From assembly GCA_029861085.1 (NCBI GenBank), contig JAOUAE010000036.1, forward strand, positions 1-11,224: a stretch of 11,224 nt of DNA. The letters run 5' to 3'. This DNA is from Candidatus Nitrosopumilus sp. Lineage in GTDB: Archaea > Thermoproteota > Nitrososphaeria > Nitrososphaerales > Nitrosopumilaceae. The translations under genes and the position numbers were made by a program. Below are positions 7,070 through 11,224 of this stretch, piece after piece. The notes below the pieces were generated by a model, which worked only from the letters and a program-made list of their open reading frames with translations, was not told the DNA's origin and did not search any database. The number at the start of each line of letters is the position of its first letter. Position 1 is the stretch's first letter.

Positions 7070-7717
7070 TTAAAAAATATAGTTAGAATTTGCACCATCA
7101 AAATTTATTGTGACCCCTGATAGGTATTTTATATTATTTTCAACAATCGCTTTTACAAATTTTCCAATTTCTTCGGGTTCGCCGAGTCTTTTCATAGGCA
7201 ATGTTTTTTTAAATTCTTCAACATTTTCTATTAATTCTTGAGTTCTATCTGTATTGATTGGACCTGGTGCGATGTTAATACAACTAATATTTTTTTGAGC
7301 ATATTCTTTGCTTAAAATTTTAAAAACTTCGCTAAATGCAGCACGATATGCTGAAGAAATTATCAATTTTGTGTTTGGTTCTTTAATCACATTAGAACTT
7401 ATCAAGAAAATGTATCCACCGTCGTTGACTTTAATTTTCTGTAGAATGGTACAAAATCCTAAAAATAATTGATTATGGTATAGTTTCCAGTCATCTTCAG
7501 TAATAGTTGAAAATGGTTTTGGTGCAGGTCCTCCTGTATTTAGAACCAAAATATCGGTTTGAGTATGTTCTTTTAAAAAATTTTTGACACTATTCAAATC
7601 CGAAGTATCAATATCATTTTTGGAAGCCGCAAAAATGTCGATTTGTATTGATTTGAGTGAATCTGAAATTGCCTTACCTATTCCACGTGAACCGCCGAGA
7701 ACAATTGCTCTAGTCAT
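7070..7717 (-). CDS. SDR-fold oxidoreductase with altered active site
   Basis: A 215-residue Rossmann-fold protein of the short-chain dehydrogenase/reductase superfamily. GGSRGIG (8-14) is the dinucleotide-binding turn. NTGGP (60-64) replaces the usual NNAG. The serine of the active site is probably Ser107 or Ser108 (FLISSN), and PGPINTDR (151-158) is the standard segment after the active-site helix. The YxxxK pair is missing: the aligned positions read SSAYR (121-125), so Tyr becomes Ser and Lys becomes Arg. A bacterial subfamily annotated as 3-oxoacyl-ACP reductase-like also shows NTGGP and S-x-x-x-R as far as I recall, so this may be a conserved variant rather than decay. Substrate unknown. 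The ATG at 7717 has a TATA-like element about 28 nt upstream. It diverges from the radical SAM gene. Confidence 0.85.
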   Translation of the reverse strand: MTRAIVLGGSRGIGKAISDSLKSIQIDIFAASKNDIDTSDLNSVKNFLKEHTQTDILVLNTGGPAPKPFSTITEDDWKLYHNQLFLGFCTILQKIKVNDGGYIFLISSNVIKEPNTKLIISSAYRAAFSEVFKILSKEYAQKNISCINIAPGPINTDRTQELIENVEEFKKTLPMKRLGEPEEIGKFVKAIVENNIKYLSGVTINFDGANSNYIF

Positions 7718-7740
7718 GTTACTCTCAATAAATTTGATAA

Positions 7741-7750
7741 TTAAATTTCT
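7741..7750 (-). promoter_or_regulatory. TATA-box candidate for the SDR gene
   Basis: On the minus strand AGAAATTTAA is centred about 28 nt before the ATG at 7717, consistent with a leaderless archaeal promoter. Confidence 0.35.
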
Positions 7751-7797
7751 TTAGTACACAAAATACTTCTTATTAAAACAAAAAAAGTTCTATCTTA

Positions 7798-7881
7798 TTG
7801 AAAATCCTTCAAAAAACCCTCCGAAAAATACTCACAAGAGAAGAATTTGCTAAAAAATTCTATAGTAAAAGCTGGCTGTAA
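7798..7881 (+). CDS. Possible 27-codon peptide ORF before the radical SAM gene (doubtful)
   Basis: A TTG-started frame begins MKILQKTLRKILTREEF, ends in YSKSWL and stops with TAA directly abutting the ATG of the radical SAM gene, in the same frame. It is basic, amphipathic and helix-like. A TATA-like TTATTAAAA (7770-7778) lies about 24 nt before the TTG. Against it: the rare start codon, the A-rich DNA that yields Lys by chance, and a TATA candidate for the radical SAM gene inside it. It is listed only because short peptides upstream of SPASM-type radical SAM enzymes can be their substrates. Confidence 0.15.
   Translation: MKILQKTLRKILTREEFAKKFYSKSWL
7850..7859 (+). promoter_or_regulatory. 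TATA-box candidate for the radical SAM gene
   Basis: GCTAAAAAATTC contains an A/T core centred about 27 nt before the ATG at 7882. This supports a leaderless mRNA starting at that ATG. Confidence 0.35.
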
Positions 7882-8997
7882 ATGTTAAAAATCATCAGTC
7901 TATCTAAAGAACACATGGGAGTTGATGTAATCAAAACTATCAACAAAGTCGGAAAATGGTCTGCAAGTAGAATGATAGGGAAACGACGTCCTCTCATTGG
8001 AGTTTTTAGTCTCACTCATTATTGCAACTATTATTGTCCGATGTGTCCATTTGGAGATTCAGACAAAGCAGGTCAAATCAAACTTGCAAAGAAAAATGAC
8101 CTGACTACAAAACAATGGAAACAAATCTTTGACAAGGTTTCAAAATATTGTATTTGGACAATTGTTGAGGGTGGAGAGCCTACAAGCAGGCCCGATTTTA
8201 TGGAATTGATAAAGCATCTTTATTCTCTCAAGCTTCCAATTACTGTAATAACAAATTGTTCCCTGTTACATGAGATAGATCTTGATGAGCTAAAAAAATA
8301 CATCCACTTCATAACCTGTAGCATAGATTCTGTCTTTGAGGAACCATACTGTAAGGTGAGGGGGGTCGCACCTGAGATGTTTCAAAGAGTAATGAATAAT
8401 TTAGAATTATTAAACCAACATAATGTCCCACATTACTTTAACAGCGTAATTACAAAATTCAATACTGAAGAATTTGTTACAGGTAAGTATTTTGATAAAA
8501 CAAAAGAGCTTGGAGTCAATTCAGTCTCACTTACCTTTGTGGAAGACAGGTCTGATGTAAATTACTCACTGCTGCCAGATAGGAAGACAATCAATACAAT
8601 ATGTGAGAATGTTCTAGAACATATCAAAAGCAAAAAATATCCTCAGATAATGCTTCCACCTCAATACTTTGAGCAAATTTTAGAGCATGGTAGGGCAGTT
8701 TTTGATGAGTGTGGAGTATGGAAAAGCCTCTTTGTTAATGCCAATGCATCAGTAATGGTTCCTTGTTGGAAATTTACCAGTCCTGAGAATTCTTACAACT
8801 TGCTTGAAAAAACCGTAGGAGAGATTTGGGATGCACCTCAATGGGAATTGGCAAAGAATTGTCATGATTGCGAAGTGCTAGGATGTGTATGGTATTCGTC
8901 CCAACCCGTAACAACATTTGCTCAAAACTACATGAGAGGACTCTCAAAGATGATTAGTCAGCAGAAACCTGAACTAGAAGAAGATATTATGAATTGA
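7882..8997 (+). CDS. Radical SAM protein with SPASM/twitch-like C-terminus
   Basis: A 371-residue radical SAM enzyme. The N-terminal barrel begins with SLTHYCNYYCPMC, whose Cys48, Cys52 and Cys55 (CxxxCxxC) bind the SAM-cleaving 4Fe-4S cluster, followed by the SAM-contacting EGGEP motif near 97-101. The C-terminal part has five further cysteines, 277, 295, 327, 330 and 335 (Cx17C, then Cx2Cx4C), close to a SPASM or twitch auxiliary-cluster domain as in PqqE, MoaA and RiPP-modifying enzymes. The substrate cannot be read; peptide modification, cofactor synthesis or lipid modification (HpnH-type) are all open. The ATG at 7882 directly follows an in-frame TAA, so no longer N-terminus is possible. 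The DUF59-PqqD gene lies nearby on the same strand, but the SDR gene intervenes, so they are not one operon. Confidence 0.88.
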   Translation: MLKIISLSKEHMGVDVIKTINKVGKWSASRMIGKRRPLIGVFSLTHYCNYYCPMCPFGDSDKAGQIKLAKKNDLTTKQWKQIFDKVSKYCIWTIVEGGEPTSRPDFMELIKHLYSLKLPITVITNCSLLHEIDLDELKKYIHFITCSIDSVFEEPYCKVRGVAPEMFQRVMNNLELLNQHNVPHYFNSVITKFNTEEFVTGKYFDKTKELGVNSVSLTFVEDRSDVNYSLLPDRKTINTICENVLEHIKSKKYPQIMLPPQYFEQILEHGRAVFDECGVWKSLFVNANASVMVPCWKFTSPENSYNLLEKTVGEIWDAPQWELAKNCHDCEVLGCVWYSSQPVTTFAQNYMRGLSKMISQQKPELEEDIMN

Positions 8998-9034
8998 TTT
9001 TCTAACAAAGATTTTTCCTGATGTTTAGAAAATC
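8996..9034 (+). repeat. 10-bp inverted repeat at the 3' end of the radical SAM gene
   Basis: GATTTTCTAA (8996-9005) pairs perfectly with TTAGAAAATC (9025-9034) around a 19-nt loop with a T-run. The left arm starts inside the TGA stop codon. It may protect or define the 3' end of the mRNA. The 193-nt gap up to 9190 holds this hairpin, a second T-run near 9117-9122 and the promoter of the next gene. Confidence 0.4.
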
Positions 9035-9157
9035 AAAGTAAAATTAACTACACTCTTAAGATTTGATATCAAACAATCACAAAAACATTCGAATCCCACC
9101 TAACTTGAAAATACAATTTTTTCAAAAATTCAAAAAGACTAACAAATAACAATCTAG

Positions 9158-9167
9158 ATAATTTTAG
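9158..9167 (+). promoter_or_regulatory. TATA-box candidate for the coiled-coil/membrane protein cluster
   Basis: ATAATTTTAG is centred about 28 nt before the ATG at 9191. It supports a leaderless mRNA starting there rather than at the internal ATG at 9242. Confidence 0.35.
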
Positions 9168-9190
9168 AATTTCAAAAATGAACCATTGAT

Positions 9191-9715
9191 ATGAATAAAT
9201 TATTCGTGAGTATTATTAACAAATTTTGTATAAAGCAAAATATGAAAAATTATAACAACAATCCAAATCTATCTTCAGAAGAAGTTAGACTTCAACAGTT
9301 TAATGCAAATCAAACTGTTGAGAACATCCAAAATATTTCGAAGAACATTAGAGAGTATTCACTCCAAATGCGACAAACCATGCAAACACTTCGTGAGAGT
9401 GGAGCCATTCCAGAGATTGCTTTAGCAATACGTGACGGTTCATTTGCTGCACGTGATATTGCAAAGAACATTAGTGAAACAACACAAGATTTCAAAAGGA
9501 ATGATATCGTGCATGAAACTGCCAATGCTGTAGAAAATACTTTGAAATCTGCAGAAGAATCAATGACAACTGTTAAAGATCTTGCAACAATTGCTGGAAA
9601 AACATCACCTAACACAATCCAGGCAGTAAAAGAGAGTGTTGATACTGTTAGAAAAGAAACCAGCCATGTGACTACAAAAATGATGAATGGCATCAAAAAC
9701 AAGGTAGATGCATGA
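9191..9715 (+). CDS. Coiled-coil protein A (unrecognised), N-terminal MNxLFVS motif
   Basis: A 174-residue, almost entirely helical protein that I cannot assign to a named family. Residues 28-174 are rich in heptad-like Glu/Lys/Gln/Ser with spaced Ile, Leu, Val and Met, and lack a membrane helix, like the signalling helices of chemotaxis receptors or a scaffold. Residues 56-73 (YSLQMRQTMQTLRESGAI) resemble residues 74-91 of the third gene of the cluster. The first 13 residues, MNKLFVSIINKFC, form a short hydrophobic, possibly membrane-touching segment that recurs at the start of the gene at 11158; synonymous differences between the two support translation from 9191. The alternative ATG is 9242 (residue 18). 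Its stop overlaps the start of the next gene (ATGA), so the two are translationally coupled. Confidence 0.75.
   Translation: MNKLFVSIINKFCIKQNMKNYNNNPNLSSEEVRLQQFNANQTVENIQNISKNIREYSLQMRQTMQTLRESGAIPEIALAIRDGSFAARDIAKNISETTQDFKRNDIVHETANAVENTLKSAEESMTTVKDLATIAGKTSPNTIQAVKESVDTVRKETSHVTTKMMNGIKNKVDA
9701..9705 (+). promoter_or_regulatory. Weak ribosome binding site before the small membrane protein
   Basis: AAGGT lies 6 nt before the ATG at 9712 and, together with the ATGA stop/start overlap, suggests coupled internal translation in the cluster. Confidence 0.3.
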
Positions 9716-10068
9716 TGACGATGATGGCCAACTATGCTGATGAGAAGAAAATAGAGAAAAGTTCGATGCAGTGGGTCCCTGTCATTTCTGGGTCTCCAGA
9801 GATTTTCATGTTGATATATTCGTTGGATATAATAACAAAAGTTGGTAAAAATTTACCAATCCTTTTTCTCTCATTGGCTAGTTTGAATGTTTTATTGGCT
9901 GCGAATGATTTCCTTGCAAATAACATCGAATTTGGAATACTGAATTCATTGTTTGCAGTCAATGGTTTTATCTTTCTTGTACAGACACACCAAAGAAATA
10001 GAATCCAATCACTTACTTCAAATCACAGTGAAACAGATTATGGATCTTTCTTGGAGATAAAGGAGTAA
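9712..10068 (+). CDS. Small two-helix membrane protein in the coiled-coil cluster
   Basis: A 118-residue unrecognised membrane protein. A polar N-terminus of about 25 residues is followed by a moderately hydrophobic segment (GSPEIFMLIYSLDIITKVG, about 27-45) and two clear membrane helices, about 48-68 (LPILFLSLASLNVLLAANDFL) and about 72-91 (IEFGILNSLFAVNGFIFLVQ). A polar tail with QRNR and SETDYGS follows. The start is in an ATG-ATG-ACG-ATG-ATG run. The first ATG overlaps the previous stop by 4 nt and is used, but any of the four could initiate. The placement between two related coiled-coil genes, with 4-nt overlap and 6-nt spacing, suggests the three products work together, perhaps as a membrane anchor with two helical partners (inference). 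Confidence 0.72.
   Translation: MMTMMANYADEKKIEKSSMQWVPVISGSPEIFMLIYSLDIITKVGKNLPILFLSLASLNVLLAANDFLANNIEFGILNSLFAVNGFIFLVQTHQRNRIQSLTSNHSETDYGSFLEIKE
10059..10065 (+). promoter_or_regulatory. Shine-Dalgarno site for coiled-coil gene B
   Basis: AAAGGAG lies 9 nt before the ATG at 10075 and overlaps the stop region of the preceding gene. It is the clearest ribosome binding site in the window and marks this gene as internal in a polycistronic mRNA, unlike the leaderless first genes. Confidence 0.55.
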
Positions 10069-10074
10069 GTTAAG

Positions 10075-10608
10075 ATGGAAATGATTAAACCTAGTAAACT
10101 AAGCGAAATCAAAGGCACTGTTTCTGATGCAGCAGAACTGATGCGTCAAATTGGAAATCCAGAAGTGATGGAATCACTAAACAAAGTAAAAGATACTACA
10201 AAAATAGTTAATGAGATAATACAGGGTCTTAACACACCAGAAATGGTAAAGAACATAGAGAATTTTCGTCTAATTTCAGAAAACATGAATGAAACATCTA
10301 TAAAAATGGAAAACACCATGAATCATCTAAAGGAGACAGATGTAATTTATGATGCATCTGATCTAATGAAATCTATCAAAGACAAAATTAACTCATTTAC
10401 CGACAATGATTCAAAAAACATCAATGGCCAAGATTTGCATGATATGGGCACTGCTTCAAAAGAAATGATGTTATCTGTGAAATATCTGATAAATGAAATA
10501 ACGTTATGTTTGGTATCTTCTAAAAAATCTACAACGATTCGTAATTCTAATGATATCATCAAAGAAATATCTGATACCTACAAGATGGTGACTTCGCAAC
10601 AAGGATAA
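10075..10608 (+). CDS. Coiled-coil protein B (unrecognised), related to protein A
   Basis: A 177-residue helical protein without membrane helix or signal peptide and of no family I recognise. It is rich in Met, Asn, Lys and Glu, with heptad-like hydrophobic spacing through about 10-110 and again 120-175. Residues 74-91 (TSIKMENTMNHLKETDVI) align without gaps to residues 56-73 of protein A: the pattern S..M..TM..L.E...I is identical and most other positions are similar. A NIxN pair 14-15 residues upstream in both (60-63 here) supports common ancestry. The ATG at 10075 follows a good AAAGGAG site; a second ATG at codon 3 is possible. It ends the three-gene cluster. A structural, scaffold or signalling-helix role is plausible, but the sequence shows only helical coiled-coil character. 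Confidence 0.72.
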   Translation: MEMIKPSKLSEIKGTVSDAAELMRQIGNPEVMESLNKVKDTTKIVNEIIQGLNTPEMVKNIENFRLISENMNETSIKMENTMNHLKETDVIYDASDLMKSIKDKINSFTDNDSKNINGQDLHDMGTASKEMMLSVKYLINEITLCLVSSKKSTTIRNSNDIIKEISDTYKMVTSQQG

Positions 10609-10630
10609 CATAAGATTTCAGGAGATAAAG

Positions 10631-10637
10631 TTTAAAG
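10631..10637 (+). promoter_or_regulatory. TATA-box candidate for the zinc-finger gene
   Basis: TTTAAAG is centred exactly 27 nt before the GTG at 10661. This supports leaderless transcription starting at that GTG. Confidence 0.4.
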
Positions 10638-10660
10638 AAAATGCATGTGTTATTTCCAAT

Positions 10661-10816
10661 GTGTTATGTTCTGAATGTGGTATGAGATTTGAGAATGAAA
10701 AACGTCTTAAAATACATTGTAACACTCACAAAAAAAGAGAATTAAAAGGCAAAAAACAAAAACAGAGTACAACTTTACCTGATTTTGATAAACCTGATTT
10801 TTCACAGGTATTGTAG
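10661..10816 (+). CDS. Small C2H2 zinc-finger protein (GTG start)
   Basis: A 51-codon frame encodes a classical C2H2 finger, CSECGMRFENEKRLKIHCNTH (C-x2-C-x12-H-x3-H), at residues 3-23. It includes the usual Phe and Leu core positions. A very basic stretch (KKRELKGKKQKQ) and a short acidic and aromatic tail (LPDFDKPDFSQVL) follow. GTG at 10661 is the only usable start in this frame: an in-frame stop lies at 10589-10591, and the next ATG (10682) would cut off both cysteines. A TATA-like element 27 nt upstream agrees with a leaderless GTG start. Single-finger proteins of this size are common in thaumarchaea as far as I know. It may bind nucleic acid or a protein, and could regulate its neighbours (inference). 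Confidence 0.75.
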   Translation: MLCSECGMRFENEKRLKIHCNTHKKRELKGKKQKQSTTLPDFDKPDFSQVL

Positions 10817-11157
10817 GGATAAAATACAACATGACATAACAATCAAAAAGTAATTCGTTTATAATCTATATGATGTTTGGACGGATGAATGTTTGATGAA
10901 AATGCATAAGGTTTGAATTGTTTCTAAGCACTTCTTGTTAAAATAGATAATTTTTCGTTAATTCTTGAAAAATTCTCTTAAGTTTTAGTTGATAGCACAA
11001 GAGCAAATTGTTATTGGATTTTTTTACAATTAAAAACTAAAAATAAAAACTAAAACTTAGAATTGAAATTTAAGACCAAAACCGATTAGGTACTTGGTGA
11101 GAACTTCAATTGAATTTATTATCCCAAATTAGTATTTAGGGAATACTGATGATTTGT
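10817..11157. other. Intergenic spacer with inverted and direct repeats
   Basis: This 341-nt gene-free stretch lies between the zinc-finger gene and the partial gene at the right edge. It holds only very short open frames. It contains a long-range inverted repeat (10979-10990 with 11048-11059), a T7 run (11019-11025) and an 11-nt direct repeat AAAAACTAAAA (11032-11042 and 11045-11055). A promoter for the last gene is expected here, but no single TATA box stands out. Confidence 0.6.
10979..11059. repeat. 12-bp inverted repeat with 57-nt loop
   Basis: TAAGTTTTAGTT (10979-10990) pairs with AACTAAAACTTA (11048-11059). A G-U pair could extend the stem outward in RNA. Inside lies a second pair, AATTGT and ACAATT, flanking a T-run. 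It could be a structured RNA, a terminator region or a binding site; A/T richness lowers confidence. Confidence 0.4.
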
Positions 11158-11224
11158 ATGAACGATTTGTTCGTTAGCGTTTTAAGTAAATTTTGTAATA
11201 ATACATCATGTCAAATAACAATGA
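11158..11224 (+). CDS. 5' end of a gene sharing the N-terminus of coiled-coil protein A
   Basis: An open frame of 22 codons runs off the right edge. Its first residues, MNDLFVSVLSKFC, match the start of protein A (MNKLFVSIINKFC) at 8 of 13 positions. The nucleotide differences are mostly synonymous or conservative (AAT/AAC, TTA/TTG, GTG/GTT, AGT/AGC, ATT/GTT), as expected for conserved coding sequence rather than a conserved promoter. The following residues (NNTSCQ) are not alike. An ATG at 11208 in another frame (MSNNN) is an alternative start that cannot be excluded in so short a piece; in that case the TTTTAAGTA at 11180-11188 would be its TATA box. Confidence 0.45.
   Translation, partial: MNDLFVSVLSKFCNNTSCQITM

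Noticed and set aside
9088..9100. TTCGAATCCCACC, like the T-loop and 3' part of a tRNA (possible tRNA gene or att site).
   Set aside because: The 5' half of the T-stem is not complementary, and no matching acceptor strand, D-arm or anticodon arm lies upstream. No integrase or element boundary is present. Probably chance.
9310..9702. Long minus-strand open frames opposite the coiled-coil genes and opposite mtnA and aglB.
   Set aside because: They lie entirely antisense to well-supported genes, lack promoters or domain signatures, and their hydrophobic translations follow from codon bias of the sense genes.
11208..11224. ATG at 11208 (MSNNN) with a TATA-like TTTTAAGTA about 24 nt upstream as the start of the last gene.
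   Set aside because: The frame beginning at 11158 shows protein-level similarity to the start of the 9191 gene with synonymous differences, which is stronger evidence. The alternative is kept in the feature note.

Overview
The window looks like chromosomal DNA from an ammonia-oxidising-type thaumarchaeon (Nitrososphaerota, Nitrosopumilus/Nitrosarchaeum-like). Three things point there: the DNA is strongly AT-rich; many genes have an AT-rich TATA element about 27 nt before the start codon and no room for a leader (leaderless archaeal transcription); and the gene set is archaeal (STT3/AglB oligosaccharyltransferase, archaeal-type phosphoglucose/phosphomannose isomerase, small C2H2 zinc-finger protein). 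The taxonomic placement is inference from style and gene content, not a database match.

Left part (1-4093): the 3' end of an unrecognised gene, then aglB (oligosaccharyltransferase, best start at 232), a T-run and a 327-nt convergent spacer, then on the minus strand a family 2 glycosyltransferase and an unrecognised two-helix membrane protein. Middle (4232-7717): a minus-strand phosphoglucose/phosphomannose isomerase diverges from mtnA (methylthioribose-1-phosphate isomerase). A single TATA box lies exactly midway between their two start codons. After mtnA come a MIP18/DUF59 protein fused to a PqqD-like domain and, convergent with a 2-nt spacer, an SDR-fold protein whose YxxxK active site is replaced by SxxxR. 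Right part (7882-11224): a radical SAM protein with a SPASM/twitch-like C-terminal cysteine set; a tight three-gene cluster (coiled-coil protein, two-helix membrane protein, second coiled-coil protein related to the first); a 51-residue C2H2 zinc-finger protein starting with GTG; a 341-nt spacer with inverted repeats; and the start of a gene whose first 13 codons match the N-terminus of the first coiled-coil gene.

Functionally, aglB, the glycosyltransferase and the hexose-phosphate isomerase fit surface N-glycosylation and sugar supply. MtnA serves methylthioadenosine salvage. The DUF59-PqqD protein suggests Fe-S or maturation work and sits two genes from a radical SAM enzyme. The 9.2-11.2 kb block is the least described part: a small family of related coiled-coil proteins around a membrane protein, next to a small zinc-finger protein. 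No rRNA, tRNA, CRISPR array, transposase or integrase was seen.
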